This document shows, piece after piece, positions 1 to 10,213 of a stretch of DNA of 64,000 nt. This stretch comes from Pseudogulbenkiania subflava DSM 22618 (GTDB lineage Bacteria > Pseudomonadota > Gammaproteobacteria > Burkholderiales > Chromobacteriaceae). Below the pieces are notes generated by a model. It was not told the origin of the DNA. It saw only the letters and a program-made list of their open reading frames with translations, and did no database searches. The DNA lies in contig NZ_FXAG01000022.1 in NCBI RefSeq assembly GCF_900177275.1, positions 1 through 64,000 of the forward strand. Reading direction: 5' to 3'. Position numbers and translations under genes: made by a program. How positions within the stretch are numbered: the first letter of the stretch is position 1; every line of letters begins with the position of its first letter.

Positions 1-131
1 CAGCCCTCGATCCCGTCTTCGCACAGCACGCGCACCAGCACCAGGGTCTGGGTGTTCATGGTGGCCACCGACAACTTGTGCGGGCGGATGGTGGGCACAT
101 CGACTAGAATGGTTTCGATTGATCTGATCAT
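1..131 (-). CDS. catB: muconate cycloisomerase, N-terminal fragment
   Basis: Only the first 43 codons are present and the gene runs off the left edge. It reads leftward from an ATG at 131. The visible N-terminus (MIRSIETILVDVPTIRPHKL and onward) matches the start of CatB, the enolase-superfamily enzyme that converts cis,cis-muconate to muconolactone in the catechol branch of the beta-ketoadipate pathway. A LysR gene of the CatR/CatM type is divergently transcribed 111 bp away, which is the classic catR-catB arrangement. The catalytic residues lie outside the window, so a chloromuconate cycloisomerase cannot be excluded. Confidence 0.85.
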   Translation of the reverse strand, partial: MIRSIETILVDVPTIRPHKLSVATMNTQTLVLVRVLCEDGIEG

Positions 132-173
132 GTCTTTAGGATATGGAAGTAAATCTGTTTGACCTGATGCAAA

Positions 174-202
174 GCATAAGTAGTTGATTTAACACCGTCC
201 AA
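174..202 (-). promoter_or_regulatory. candidate catB promoter
   Basis: On the minus strand TTGGAC (197-202) and TTATGC (174-179) are separated by 17 bp. The -10 is weak, as expected for a promoter needing a LysR activator. A start near 167 would put the operator at 224-238 about 64 bp upstream, the position LysR activators normally occupy. Two tandem AACACCG words ten bases apart (191-207) overlap the -35. The assignment is inferred from spacing. Confidence 0.4.
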
Positions 203-223
203 CACCGATTTAGTATCAGCTTT

Positions 224-238
224 ATACCCGGGAGGTAT
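224..238. promoter_or_regulatory. CatM/BenM-type LysR operator (ATAC-N7-GTAT)
   Basis: The sequence ATAC-CCGGGAG-GTAT is an exact match to the ATAC-N7-GTAT recognition site known for BenM and CatM. It contains the Shine-Dalgarno of catR (231-235), so a bound regulator should both activate catB and repress its own gene. A mirrored GTAT-N7-ATAC pair (213-227) overlaps it. Function is inferred from the consensus and the divergent context. Confidence 0.65.
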
Positions 239-242
239 GGTC

Positions 243-1154
243 TTGGAGCTGCGCCATTTACGCTATTTCATCGCCGTGGCCGAGGAGCTGAATTTCACCC
301 GCGCCGCCGAACGCCTCCACATCGCCCAGCCGCCGCTGAGCCGGCAAATCCAGCAACTGGAGGAAGACCTGGGGGTGCAGTTGTTCGAGCGGAATACCCG
401 ACCACTGAAGCTGACGGAGGCCGGGCGCTTCTTCTATGCGCATGCCCAGCAGCTGCTGGCGCAAACCGCCGAGCTCGCGGCCATGACCCAGCGGGTGGGG
501 AAAATCGAGCGGAAGATGTCGATCGGCTTCGTGGCGTCGACGCTGTACGGCATGCTGCCCAAGGTGATCCGGCGCTTCAGAACGCGGTTTCCCGAGATCG
601 AACTGAGCCTGCACGACATGACCACCATGGAGCAGATCCAGGCGCTCAAGGAGGGACGTATCGACGTCGGGTTCGGCCGCATCCGCCACGAGGACCCCAA
701 CGTGCGCCGCATCCTGCTGCGCGATGAGCGCCTGATGGTGGCGCTGCCGTCGGGGCACCCCCTGCTGTCGGCCAAGCCGGTGTTGTCGCTGAAGGATGTG
801 GCGATGGAAACGGTGATCATTTTTCCCAAGAGCCCGCGTCCGAGCTTCGCCGACCAGGTCCTCGCGGCTTTTCACGACAGGGCGATTGAACCGAAATCGA
901 TTTACGAGGTGCGCGAACTGCAGATCGCCCTGGGATTGGTCGCGGCGGGCGAAGGCGTATCCATCGTGCCCAGCAGCGTGAAAGGGTTGAAACGGGAAGA
1001 TGTCAGCTACATGGAGCTGGACGACCCGCAATTGGTGTCGCCGATCATCCTCAGCACCCGCCTGCTGGATGAGTCGGACGACATCAAGGCATTACTGGAA
1101 ATGATTTACGACCTGTACCGGGAACAGAATATCGACTTCTACCCAGGAGATTAG
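243..1154 (+). CDS. catR: LysR-type transcriptional regulator, CatR/BenM-like
   Basis: LysR-family activator, 303 residues, the normal family length. The N-terminal winged helix-turn-helix (about residues 1-60; MELRHLRYF, then NFTRAAERLHIAQPPLSRQI) is typical of CatR/CatM/BenM, which sense cis,cis-muconate and activate catechol genes. The rest is the periplasmic-binding-protein-like effector domain. I chose TTG at 243 as start: GGAGG at 231-235 is seven bases from it but only one base from the in-frame ATG at 237, and the resulting N-terminus equals the conserved family start. It is divergent from catB, its probable target. Confidence 0.85.
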   Translation: MELRHLRYFIAVAEELNFTRAAERLHIAQPPLSRQIQQLEEDLGVQLFERNTRPLKLTEAGRFFYAHAQQLLAQTAELAAMTQRVGKIERKMSIGFVASTLYGMLPKVIRRFRTRFPEIELSLHDMTTMEQIQALKEGRIDVGFGRIRHEDPNVRRILLRDERLMVALPSGHPLLSAKPVLSLKDVAMETVIIFPKSPRPSFADQVLAAFHDRAIEPKSIYEVRELQIALGLVAAGEGVSIVPSSVKGLKREDVSYMELDDPQLVSPIILSTRLLDESDDIKALLEMIYDLYREQNIDFYPGD

Positions 1155-1280
1155 CCGCGAAAGCGGCGGAACGGCTTGATGCCCTGGCCAGCCAATGGCG
1201 CAAAGCTACTGCGATGTTCCGCCTCGAACGACACTGATCTCGGCAGGACTGCCGCCACCCCCTGCCCGTCCCAATGACAA

Positions 1281-1304
1281 AGGGGGCATCGCACGATGCC
1301 CCCT
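1281..1304. terminator. hairpin between convergent catR and tldD
   Basis: A 10-bp perfect stem (AGGGGGCATC / GATGCCCCCT) with a GCAC loop lies between the ends of catR and tldD. Neither side has a strong U-tract, so it is a probable but not ideal terminator. Confidence 0.5.
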
Positions 1305-1330
1305 CTCGTTGATTCCCGAGTTTCGACGCT

Positions 1331-2773
1331 TCAGCCGCCGGTGCCGCCCACCGTGAGGCCGCCGTCGATGCGCAGTGTCGGCTGGCCCACGCCCACCGGC
1401 ACGCTCTGCCCTTCCTTGCCGCACACGCCGACCCCGGCGTCGAGTTGCAGATCGTTGCCGATCATCGACACGTAGTGCAGCACGTCGGGACCGTTGCCGA
1501 TCAGCGTAGCCCCCTTGACCGGGTAGCTCAGCTTGCCATCCTCGATGCGCCACGCCTCCGACGCCGAGAACACAAACTTGCCGCTGGTGATATCCACCTG
1601 CCCGCCGCCGAAATTCACCGCGTACAGGCCGTCCTTTACCGAGGCGATGATCTCCTGCGGATCGTGCTGGCCGGCCAGCATGTAGGTATTGGTCATGCGC
1701 GGCATCGGAATGTGGGCATAAGACTCACGCCGGCCGTTGCCGGTCGGTGCCACGCCCATCAGGCGCGAGTTCATCTCGTCCTGCATATAGCCCTTGAGGA
1801 TGCCATCCTCGATCAGCACGGTGCGCTCGGTCTGGTTGCCCTCGTCATCGATGGCGAGCGAACCGCGTCGGGAGGCCAGCGTGCCGTCGTCGACCACCGT
1901 CACCCCTGCCGACGCCACGCGCTGGCCGATGCGACCGCTGAACGCCGAGGTGCCCTTGCGGTTGAAATCGCCCTCCAGCCCGTGGCCGATGGCCTCGTGC
2001 AGCAACACCCCCGGCCAGCCCGGCCCGAGCACCACGGTCATCTGCCCGGCCGGCGCCGGACGCGCCTGCAGGTTGACCTTGGCCTGATCCACCGCCTGGC
2101 GCACATAGCGCTCGACCACCTCGTCGGTGAAATGGGACAGATCGACCCGGCCGCCGCCACCGCTGCTGCCGGACTCGCGCCGGCCGTTCTGCTCGGCAAT
2201 CACGTACACCGACATGCGCACCAGCGGGCGCACATCGGCCGCGCGTACGCCGTCGTGGCGCGCCAGGTAGATCACGTCGTACTCGGAGGCCAGACCCGCC
2301 ATGACCTGGATGATGCTCGGGTCCATGGCGCGCGCCAGCTTCTCGACCTTTTCCAGCAGCGCCACCTTGGCCGCCGCCTCCAGGCTGGCGCAGGGATCGA
2401 GTGCCGGGTACAGCGCGCGGCTGCTGCGCGGAGAGACCGAACCCACCGAGCCGCTGCCGCCGCTGCGACCGATCTCGCGCACCGCGTCGGCGGCACGCAT
2501 CAGCGCCTCGGTGTTGATCTCGTCGGAATAGGCGAAGGCGGTCTTTTCCCCCGCCACGGCGCGCACCCCGACACCTTGGTCGATATTGAAGCTGCCCGAC
2601 TTGACGATGCCCTCCTCCAGGCTCCAACCCTCGTGGCGGGTGTACTGGAAATAGAGATCGGCATAGTCGACCTGGTGCTCGGTCATGCGCGCCAGGGTGC
2701 GCTCGAGATCGCGCTCGTCGAGGCCGGAGGGGGCCAGCAGCAGTTCCCGGGCGATAGAGGAGACGTCTTGCAT
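1331..2773 (-). CDS. tldD: metalloprotease TldD
   Basis: TldD is a zinc-dependent protease subunit that acts with TldE/PmbA; in enterobacteria the pair matures microcin B17 and degrades CcdA. The protein has 480 residues, almost exactly the E. coli length. The metal-binding signature HEAIGH is at residues 259-264, followed by the family-typical GLEGDFNRKGTSAF. The start is the ATG at 2773; the open frame continues upstream into the end of the amidase gene without family similarity. It lies 11 bp downstream of the nitrilase-family gene and is probably the last gene of a yhdP-amidase-tldD operon. The TldE partner is not in the window. Confidence 0.95.
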   Translation of the reverse strand: MQDVSSIARELLLAPSGLDERDLERTLARMTEHQVDYADLYFQYTRHEGWSLEEGIVKSGSFNIDQGVGVRAVAGEKTAFAYSDEINTEALMRAADAVREIGRSGGSGSVGSVSPRSSRALYPALDPCASLEAAAKVALLEKVEKLARAMDPSIIQVMAGLASEYDVIYLARHDGVRAADVRPLVRMSVYVIAEQNGRRESGSSGGGGRVDLSHFTDEVVERYVRQAVDQAKVNLQARPAPAGQMTVVLGPGWPGVLLHEAIGHGLEGDFNRKGTSAFSGRIGQRVASAGVTVVDDGTLASRRGSLAIDDEGNQTERTVLIEDGILKGYMQDEMNSRLMGVAPTGNGRRESYAHIPMPRMTNTYMLAGQHDPQEIIASVKDGLYAVNFGGGQVDITSGKFVFSASEAWRIEDGKLSYPVKGATLIGNGPDVLHYVSMIGNDLQLDAGVGVCGKEGQSVPVGVGQPTLRIDGGLTVGGTGG

Positions 2774-2784
2774 GATGGAATCTT

Positions 2785-3594
2785 TCACGGCAGTACGCGG
2801 TGCGCCAGCGCCGGAAGGCGGCTGCGTACCGACTGGATAACGGAAGGGTCGATCTCGGCGAGCACCACGCCCTCGCCCTTGTCCTGCTGAGCCAGGATGC
2901 GCCCCCAGGGGTCGACGATCATCGACTGGCCATGCGTCTTGCGGCCGTTCTGGTGGGTGCCGCCCTGCGCCGAGGCGATCAGGTAACACTGGTTCTCGAT
3001 GGCGCGCGAGCGGATCAGCGGCTCCCAGTGCGCCTCGCCGGTGGTGGCGGTGAAGGCGGCCGGCAGTACGATCACGTCGATCGGCGACAGGCCGCGGTAG
3101 AGTTCGGGAAAGCGCAAATCGTAGCAGATGCTGTAGGCAATATCGGCCAGCGGCGTGGACACCTTGACCGGCTCGGTGCCGGGACGGATGGTGTTGGATT
3201 CGCAGTAGCTCTCACCGGTGCCGGTAAACCCGAACAGGTGAATCTTGTCGTAGCGCGCCACCACCTCGCCCTGCGGGTTGTAGGTCAGCGTGCTGTTGAA
3301 CACCCGGTCAGGCTCGGGGCACTCCAGCGGCACCGTGCCGCCCACCAGCCACACGCCATGGCGGCGCGCCATCGCCGCCAACGCGGCCTGGATAGGTCCG
3401 GCGCCGAACGCTTCGCGGTGCGCCACCTTGTCGCTGTCCTGCTCGCCCATCAGGCAGAAGTACTCGGGCAGCACCACCAACCGGGCGCCCTGCTCGGCCG
3501 CCTCGGCAACCAGGCGCGCCGCCGCCTCCAGGTTGGCCGAAACATCGGTCCCCGACACCATCTGTACGGCGGCGGCGGTAAATTTTTGCTTCAT
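2785..3594 (-). CDS. carbon-nitrogen hydrolase (Nit1/deaminated glutathione amidase-like)
   Basis: Nitrilase-superfamily amidase of 269 residues. The catalytic triad is visible as E44 (VLPEYF), K117 (RYDKIHLF) and C157 (SICYDLRFPELYR). This combination is typical of the Nit1 branch, which hydrolyses deaminated glutathione as a metabolite-repair step; the exact substrate cannot be read from sequence. It is two bases downstream of yhdP and 11 bp upstream of tldD. I recall the yhdP-amidase-tldD order from other beta- and gammaproteobacteria, and it suggests co-transcription. Confidence 0.88.
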   Translation of the reverse strand: MKQKFTAAAVQMVSGTDVSANLEAAARLVAEAAEQGARLVVLPEYFCLMGEQDSDKVAHREAFGAGPIQAALAAMARRHGVWLVGGTVPLECPEPDRVFNSTLTYNPQGEVVARYDKIHLFGFTGTGESYCESNTIRPGTEPVKVSTPLADIAYSICYDLRFPELYRGLSPIDVIVLPAAFTATTGEAHWEPLIRSRAIENQCYLIASAQGGTHQNGRKTHGQSMIVDPWGRILAQQDKGEGVVLAEIDPSVIQSVRSRLPALAHRVLP

Positions 3595-3596
3595 GG

Positions 3597-6500
3597 CTAT
3601 TTTGTCTTTTCCTGGCCGGCGCTCGCCGCGCCAACCTTGTTGACCACCGGGTCGGCGAGCGACCCCTTCACCTCGTAGTCTACCGAGAAAATCTTGCCGA
3701 CGGGGTCCTGCAGCAGTTTCTGCGCCGCCAGCGCGGCCACGCCGGCCAAGGGGTTCAGCAGCGCCGCCCCTGTCGCCAGCGCCACCCCCTCCGACAAACG
3801 CGGCTCAACCCGTACCCGGATGTCCTGAGTTTCACTGTTCAGGTCGACCTTGCCCTTGATGCCGACGGCGGCGGCGGGTCCGTTCATCGCCACGTTATCG
3901 GAGGCGAACACGCCATTGCTGATGGCGGCACGGCCGGTCAGCGAATCGAAGGCGAAGCCATCGCTGAACATGTCGGTAAAATCGAGCCGGATACGGCGCG
4001 GCAGCGATTGCAGGCTGATCACGCCGAGCAATCGGGCCGCCCCCGGACTCACCTTGGCAAAACGCCCATTACGGAAATCCACCGCCATCTCGCCCGACAA
4101 GCGCGACAACTCGTAATCGGTCAGCCCCCCCGGCCAATGCAGCTTGCCGCCCAGCGTCCCCTCGCCCTTGCGGAAGGTGTCGCCGTAACCGAAACGCCCC
4201 AGCAGCTCGCCCAGGTTGGCGGATTCGAGCTTGAAGTCGACGTCCACCCGCGGCGTGGCACCGTCGCTGGCACGCGCGGCGCCCTGCAGCAGACCGCTGT
4301 CGGAACGCAGCACGAAACGGTCGAGGAGCCAATCCTTGCCGGACTGCACCGCATGCAGTTCGAGCTTGCCGACGCTTCTGCCACTATAGAGCAGATTGCC
4401 CACCTCGACGTCCAGCTCGGGCAGGCTCTCGTCTTCGCCCTGTGCCGTCGGCGCCAGCACCTGCGAGGCGCTGGCCGGCAGCGGCAAGGCCAGCCGGGCG
4501 ATCCTGGCCTTGAGCCGGCCCTGTCCTTGCGGGTAGTAATCAGCCTCAGTGACCAACTGGTCAGAGCCGAAATTCATGTGCCAGAAGGCCTGCCCCGGCT
4601 GGCGTGCGAGACGCGCCGAGACCCCGGAGAACTGGCGCGCCCCCACCTCGAGGCGCCCGGTATCGAGCTCGATCCGCCACGGCCAGTCGACCGCCCCGCC
4701 TCCCGAGCCGACACTCCGGCTCTTGAGCAGGGTCTGCCATGGCTTCAGCGCGATCACCGGCTGCGCCACGCGTAGCGTCAGTCCCGGGGCCGGCGGGTCG
4801 GCCACCGGACGCCCCACCGCTATCAGAGCCGCGCTGAGGGCGCCGTCCTCGGCCAGCCGCAGCCGACCGCCAGCGCGTTTGTTGTCGACAGTGAACCCCA
4901 CTTGCCAGCCGCTCGCCGGCACCTTGGCAGGCAGCACCTCCACCGCCAACGGCCACGCCTCGCCCGCCGCCTTGCTGGCCGGGGCCGGTGCGGTGATGGC
5001 GGTACCGACCAGGTCCGAGCGCACATTCAAGCCTTCCAGCCCCTTGCCCACCTGGAAATTGACGCTGTAGCGGGAACGACCGGCGGCGTACGGCGCCAGA
5101 AACGGCACGTAACCCTGCAGCACCCGCCCCGAGTCGGCCTCTCCGTCCATGCGGAACGTCATCCGCCCGGCGGGATCGGTCGTCGCCCGCAGGGTGAACG
5201 GACCGCCCAGCGCGGTCATCCTGAGGCCATTGCTGAGCACGCCCTTCTCGGTGAAGCGCAGCACACCACGCACACCCTCGGCGGCGGGAATCGGCCAGTG
5301 CGTGAAGGCCAGCCGGTTGTCGATGAACGACAGGTCCCCAGCCACCCGGCTCGTCTGCGCAGCGGACAGGGGTACCGCAATGGTGAGGTCGAACCGTGCC
5401 GACCCCGTCGCCTGGATCTGCCCGGTAAAACCACCCAGCCAGCCGTCGACCGGGCTGTGCGTGGTGAACGCCAGCAGCTTGGCGAGCTCGCCCTGAGCCC
5501 GTCCCTTGATGTCGAGCACCGGTGCGGCGGCGCCGAGATCGGCGATGCCGACCCTCACGTCACGCAGCGGCACGCCCAGCGTCGTGGCACGCGGCGACAC
5601 GATCTCCATCTTTTCGTTGTGGAATCGCAGCAAGGCATCGATGTCGTCCAGCTTCGGCCAACCTGGCTGATACTCGAGCTGGCCATGCTCCACCTGCGCT
5701 TCCACCAGGAACTCGCCGTTGCGCCCGCCCTTGAAGGGAAAATCGTCCAGATTGCCCTTGAGCTGCAGCGTCACCTTGCGCGCCTCACCGTCCTTGAGCG
5801 CGGCGCGCAGCCAGCGGATCGTGTCGGCCCCGGCAGCATAGGGCAGGTAGTCGGGCACTCGCACGGCCCGCACCCGGTCGATACCGGCCTTGAGATCGAT
5901 CTGCCCCGCCCCCTGGCCGGTATAGCGATACTTCCCTGACAGCCACCCCTGCAGGTCGCGGTTGCCGAAATTCAGCTGCCGGAAGGCGACGTCGACACCG
6001 CCGGCCACACGGGTCCACTCCACATCGGCTTTCAGATGCTCGAAACCGAGCGGCTGCGGAAACACCCGCGACAGCTGCAGTGACGAAGCGCCGGCATCCA
6101 GTTGCAGGCGTCCGCCGGCCTGGTCGAAGCGTATCTGCCCGGTCACCCCGGCCACGCCGGGAACCGGCCCGGTCTCGGCCCAGGCCAGCTGCTGGAATCC
6201 GCTCGCCACGCTGTACTTGGCCGGCGCCTCGAGCCGGCCTTGCCAGCTGACGCTGACATCGTGCAACTGACCGGAGGGCGAGAATTTGCCAAACAAGGGC
6301 GATTTGTCCGCGCCCACGGCGTGGATCAGCGGCGCCAGATGCGTCAGCGACGCGTTGTCCAGTTTCAGGTCGCCGCCATCCTCGGCCCAGAACCCGGAAA
6401 CGCGCGAGTGATCGAAAGCCAGCCCCGTCGCGCTGGCCAGGGTCAGATCACGTGCCTCGATCTGGTACTTGCCGCCATCCCGCACCACCTCCAGTTGGCC

Positions 6501-7436
6501 ACCCAGCTTGGGAACGTTGAGCTCGCCGGCATCGATCGGCGCGTAGGCCGCATTCTTGAGGGCGACATTGGCCTTGAGCCGGTCGATGCGGCCCTGGCTG
6601 AACGCCACCTGGAACACACCGTCGCCCTCGCCGGAACGCACCCCGCCCCACTGTTTCAGATAGCGTGACCAGGGGCTCACCTTGACCCCCTGCCAGTCGA
6701 CCCTCAGCTCGCCTTGCCATTCCTTCCATGCGCGCACGTCGTCACCGCGCCACTGCGCCGACAGAGAGATGGCTCGCCCGAGCGCGGCCGAAGGCTGGCC
6801 GGTGATTTTCAAGCCGTGGCCGAACAAGCCGCTGCTGAATTCGGCCTGCCCCTTGTCGAGCCGGAAACGCGGCAAGCCAAGCAATTCGTCCTGCCACGAC
6901 AGCCGCGCATTGTTGATCACCAGCGAAGGCTGGTTGAGCCACCAGTTGGCGGCGCTGCCGTCGCCGGCCCGCCCCTCGCCACCGGAGGAAATATCGAAAC
7001 CATTCAGGTAGATCACGCCGTCACGCCCGCGCGACAGGTCGACCACCGGCCCGTCGACCACGATGTGTGCAAAGCGGGGAGACCACACCAGCAGGCTGCG
7101 CCACGCCGGCGTCAGGCTGACGCGTTCGAAGCTTAGCGCCGCGCCATCGCGTGGATTGGCCATGGTGACGCCGTAGAGATCGAGCCGCGGGGCCACGCCG
7201 GCCCACTGCCCTTGCAGTTGCCGGATCGTCACCACCCGTCCGGTCTGGCGGGACAACAGCGACGCCAGCTCGGCGCGATACTGCTCGAGGTTAGGCAGGA
7301 ACCAGAAAGTGAACGCGGCGAAGGCTGCCGCCAGCACTGCGGTACCGCCGGCCAGCAGCACCCCACCCCAGCGCAGCACAAATTTGAGGGACGCGACCAC
7401 CGGCAGCCGGCGAAAAGACAATCGACGCTTTTCCAA
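3597..7436 (-). CDS. yhdP: YhdP family AsmA-like envelope protein
   Basis: A 1279-residue AsmA-like protein of the YhdP family (TIGR02099/DUF3971). These proteins bridge the periplasm as a long beta-groove and help move phospholipids to the outer membrane. One N-terminal membrane anchor is visible at about residues 18-48 after a basic start (MEKRRLSFRR). The C-terminal AsmA-like part includes a segment on D-F-T-D-M-F-S-D-G-F-A-F-D typical of the family. Length is close to the usual 1260-1280. It opens a minus-strand operon and is divergent from glnE, 63 bp away. A copy of the uptake-like word (5653-5662) lies inside it. Confidence 0.9.
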   Translation of the reverse strand: MEKRRLSFRRLPVVASLKFVLRWGGVLLAGGTAVLAAAFAAFTFWFLPNLEQYRAELASLLSRQTGRVVTIRQLQGQWAGVAPRLDLYGVTMANPRDGAALSFERVSLTPAWRSLLVWSPRFAHIVVDGPVVDLSRGRDGVIYLNGFDISSGGEGRAGDGSAANWWLNQPSLVINNARLSWQDELLGLPRFRLDKGQAEFSSGLFGHGLKITGQPSAALGRAISLSAQWRGDDVRAWKEWQGELRVDWQGVKVSPWSRYLKQWGGVRSGEGDGVFQVAFSQGRIDRLKANVALKNAAYAPIDAGELNVPKLGGQLEVVRDGGKYQIEARDLTLASATGLAFDHSRVSGFWAEDGGDLKLDNASLTHLAPLIHAVGADKSPLFGKFSPSGQLHDVSVSWQGRLEAPAKYSVASGFQQLAWAETGPVPGVAGVTGQIRFDQAGGRLQLDAGASSLQLSRVFPQPLGFEHLKADVEWTRVAGGVDVAFRQLNFGNRDLQGWLSGKYRYTGQGAGQIDLKAGIDRVRAVRVPDYLPYAAGADTIRWLRAALKDGEARKVTLQLKGNLDDFPFKGGRNGEFLVEAQVEHGQLEYQPGWPKLDDIDALLRFHNEKMEIVSPRATTLGVPLRDVRVGIADLGAAAPVLDIKGRAQGELAKLLAFTTHSPVDGWLGGFTGQIQATGSARFDLTIAVPLSAAQTSRVAGDLSFIDNRLAFTHWPIPAAEGVRGVLRFTEKGVLSNGLRMTALGGPFTLRATTDPAGRMTFRMDGEADSGRVLQGYVPFLAPYAAGRSRYSVNFQVGKGLEGLNVRSDLVGTAITAPAPASKAAGEAWPLAVEVLPAKVPASGWQVGFTVDNKRAGGRLRLAEDGALSAALIAVGRPVADPPAPGLTLRVAQPVIALKPWQTLLKSRSVGSGGGAVDWPWRIELDTGRLEVGARQFSGVSARLARQPGQAFWHMNFGSDQLVTEADYYPQGQGRLKARIARLALPLPASASQVLAPTAQGEDESLPELDVEVGNLLYSGRSVGKLELHAVQSGKDWLLDRFVLRSDSGLLQGAARASDGATPRVDVDFKLESANLGELLGRFGYGDTFRKGEGTLGGKLHWPGGLTDYELSRLSGEMAVDFRNGRFAKVSPGAARLLGVISLQSLPRRIRLDFTDMFSDGFAFDSLTGRAAISNGVFASDNVAMNGPAAAVGIKGKVDLNSETQDIRVRVEPRLSEGVALATGAALLNPLAGVAALAAQKLLQDPVGKIFSVDYEVKGSLADPVVNKVGAASAGQEKTK

Positions 7437-7499
7437 GAAAGAGAACCATTACACAATGAGAAAAATGACCGGACCGAACGATCAGACAGCGGAGCCATT

Positions 7500-10172
7500 A
7501 TGCCAGCAAACCCCGTCCCCACCATCGACAGCAGCTGCAACTTTTCGCTTTACCTGCGTCGCCTGCTCGATGCGCATCCCGAGCAGCGCGAGCGTCTCGT
7601 CGCCCGGCTGCATATGCCATTTGACCGGCAGGAAATGGAGGAGTTTACCGACTGGGCCACAACCCTGGCTCCCGAGCTCTTCATGTCCCGGCTGCGACAG
7701 CTGCGCCAGGCCGTCATGGCTCGCCTGATCAGCCGCGACCTGGGCGGACTGGCCGGGCTCGACGAAGTGGTCAGCACCATCAGCGAGCTGGCCGAATTCG
7801 CCGTGCAGCGCTCGCTGGCCGTCGCCCACGCCGCGCTCTCCCATTATGGTCAACCGATCGGAGAAGAAAGCGGTCAGGTCCAGGAGCTGATCGTCATCGG
7901 CATGGGCAAGCTGGGCGGCGGCGAGCTCAATGTCTCCTCGGACATCGACCTGATCTTCATCTACCCGGAAAACGGCGAAACCAACGGCGGGCGCCGCATC
8001 AGCAACATCGAGTACTTTACTCAGCTCGGCAAACAGATCATCCGCTTCATCAACGACCAGACCCCCGATGGCCAGGTGTTCCGCGTCGACATGCGCCTGC
8101 GCCCCTACGGCGACTCCGGCCCGCTGGCGATGAGCTTTGCCGCCCTGGAAAACTACCTGCTGTCGCAGGGGCGCGAATGGGAACGCTACGCGTGGATCAA
8201 GGCCAAGGCGCTCACCGGCGATACCGACGGCCTGGCCGAACTGGTACGCCCCTTCGTCTACCGCAAGTACCTCGACTACAACGCCTACGGCGCGATGCGT
8301 GAACTGCACGTGCAGATCCGCCGCGAAGTGGCACGGCGCGACATGGCCGACAACATCAAGCTGGGGCCGGGCGGCATCCGCGAAGCCGAGTTCATCGCCC
8401 AGGTGTTCCAGCTGATCCGGGGCGGCCGGGAGAAGAGCCTGCAGCTCAAGAGCACCCGCGAAACCCTCGCCCGCCTGGCCGAAATGCGCCTGCTGGAACC
8501 CGACGCAGTGCACGAGATCATGGAAGGCTATGTGTTCCTGCGCAACCTCGAGCACCGCCTGCAATACCTGGACGACCAGCAAACCCAGACGCTGCCCTCC
8601 TCGGCGGAAAATCGCGCCAAGATCGCCGGCAGCATGGGCTTTGCCGACTGGCAGGCGTTCATGGACGCCCTCAACATCCATCGCCGCCACATCACCCGCC
8701 ACTTCGAACAGGTCTTCTTCCTGCCGACCGAAAACGCCGTCGCCCACCCGCTGACGCCGCTGTGGCGCGACATTGGCGACGACGACAACATCCCGGAACA
8801 ACTCGCCCAGCTGGGGTACCAGGATGGCAACAGCGTCGCCCAGCAGCTGAAGAGCCTGGCCGGCAGCCAGCGCTACCAGCAGATGCCGCTCGCCAACCGC
8901 AAGAAGTTCGATGCGCTGATCCCGCCGCTGATCGAGGTCGCGGCAGCGCTGCCGCACCCCGACGTCACGCTCGCCCGCATCATCACACTGCTGGAAACGA
9001 TCAGCCGCCGCGCCTCCTACCTGGCGCTGCTGACCGAATACCCGCAGACGCTGCAGCGCCTGGCCTCGCTTTACGCCAGCAGCTCCTGGGTGTCGAACTA
9101 CCTGACCCGCCACCCCATCCTGCTCGACGAACTGCTGGACGCCCGGGTGCTCTACGCCACCCCGGACTGGCCGCAACTGGCCGCGCAACTGGAAGAGCAG
9201 CTTTCGGCCAACCCTGGCGACACCGAAGGCAAGATGGACGCGCTGCGCCATTTCAAGCATACCCAGACCTTCCGCCTGGTGGCTCAGGACCTGGCCGGCA
9301 TGTGGACCGTCGAAGCCCTGTCCGACGAGCTCTCCCGGCTGGCCGATACCGTGCTCGAGGCCACCCTGCGCCACGCCTGGCTGGAGATGCCGACACGGCA
9401 TCGCGACGTCCCGCGCTTCGCCATCATCGGCTACGGCAAACTGGGCGGCAAAGAGCTGGGCTATGCCTCCGACCTCGACATCATCTTCCTGCACGACGAC
9501 CCCCACCCCGACGCCGCCGACCTCTACTCGCGCCTGACGCGCAAGATGTCGACCTGGCTCACCAGCGTCACCTCGGCCGGGATTCTGTACGACATCGACC
9601 TGCGTCTGCGCCCGAACGGCTCCAGCGGCCTCTTGGTCAGCTCGCTGGAAGCCTTCGAGAAATACCAGCACCACGACGCCTGGGTGTGGGAGCACCAGGC
9701 CATGACCCGGGCCCGCTTTGTCGCCGGCGATGCTGCCATCGGCGAACGCTTCGAGGCCATCCGTCACGACGTCCTCACCCTGCACCGCGACCCGGCAGTG
9801 CTGCGCGAGGAAGTGCTGGCCATGCGCCAACGCATGCTGGAATCGCACCCGGCCCGGGAAGACGACGTCAAGCACGCCCGCGGCGGCATCATCGACATCG
9901 AGTTCCTGGTGCAATACCTGATCCTGGCCCATGCCCACGAACTGCCGACTCTGACCCGCAACGCCGGCAACATCGCACTCCTGGGCGTGGCGGCTGATGC
10001 CGGCCTGATCGACGCCGGACTGGCCGCCGCCGCGCGCGAAGCCTACCGCCACTATCGTCGCCTGCAGCACGCCGCCCGCCTCAACGACGGCAACAGGATC
10101 GAGGTAAACGACAAGTTGCGGCATTTCTACCACCAGGCCCAAGCCTTGTGGCAAGCCGTGCTGGGCGGCTAG
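7500..10172 (+). CDS. glnE: bifunctional glutamine synthetase adenylyltransferase/adenylyl-removing enzyme
   Basis: GlnE adds and removes AMP on glutamine synthetase in response to PII signals, controlling ammonium assimilation. The 890-residue protein shows both nucleotidyltransferase domains. The N-terminal removing domain has [20 protein letters not shown] near residue 134; the C-terminal adenylylating domain has [20 protein letters not shown] near residue 643. It is somewhat shorter than E. coli GlnE (946). The start is ATG 7500 with GGAG at 7491-7494; in-frame codons further upstream overlap yhdP. glnD, its PII-modifying partner, lies at 26.8 kb. Confidence 0.96.
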   Translation: MPANPVPTIDSSCNFSLYLRRLLDAHPEQRERLVARLHMPFDRQEMEEFTDWATTLAPELFMSRLRQLRQAVMARLISRDLGGLAGLDEVVSTISELAEFAVQRSLAVAHAALSHYGQPIGEESGQVQELIVIGMGKLGGGELNVSSDIDLIFIYPENGETNGGRRISNIEYFTQLGKQIIRFINDQTPDGQVFRVDMRLRPYGDSGPLAMSFAALENYLLSQGREWERYAWIKAKALTGDTDGLAELVRPFVYRKYLDYNAYGAMRELHVQIRREVARRDMADNIKLGPGGIREAEFIAQVFQLIRGGREKSLQLKSTRETLARLAEMRLLEPDAVHEIMEGYVFLRNLEHRLQYLDDQQTQTLPSSAENRAKIAGSMGFADWQAFMDALNIHRRHITRHFEQVFFLPTENAVAHPLTPLWRDIGDDDNIPEQLAQLGYQDGNSVAQQLKSLAGSQRYQQMPLANRKKFDALIPPLIEVAAALPHPDVTLARIITLLETISRRASYLALLTEYPQTLQRLASLYASSSWVSNYLTRHPILLDELLDARVLYATPDWPQLAAQLEEQLSANPGDTEGKMDALRHFKHTQTFRLVAQDLAGMWTVEALSDELSRLADTVLEATLRHAWLEMPTRHRDVPRFAIIGYGKLGGKELGYASDLDIIFLHDDPHPDAADLYSRLTRKMSTWLTSVTSAGILYDIDLRLRPNGSSGLLVSSLEAFEKYQHHDAWVWEHQAMTRARFVAGDAAIGERFEAIRHDVLTLHRDPAVLREEVLAMRQRMLESHPAREDDVKHARGGIIDIEFLVQYLILAHAHELPTLTRNAGNIALLGVAADAGLIDAGLAAAAREAYRHYRRLQHAARLNDGNRIEVNDKLRHFYHQAQALWQAVLGG

Positions 10173-10178
10173 CCCTGA

Positions 10179-10213
10179 AACCGGCCCGTGGCTGTTTTTC
10201 ACCCGGGCCGGTT
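10179..10213 (+). terminator. inverted repeat after glnE
   Basis: A 10-bp perfect stem AACCGGCCCG / CGGGCCGGTT encloses 15 bases containing five T's, just after the glnE stop. No T-run follows, so intrinsic termination is uncertain. Its right arm overlaps the -35 region of ilvE. Confidence 0.4.

Noticed and set aside
191-207. Tandem AACACCG words as a second regulator-binding site
   Set aside because: Only two copies overlapping the candidate -35; not a match to the ATAC-N7-GTAT site, so recorded only as a promoter detail.
1445-2890. A 481-codon plus-strand frame opposite tldD
   Set aside because: Histidine/arginine-rich shadow without similarity; tldD has the HEAIGH site and correct length.
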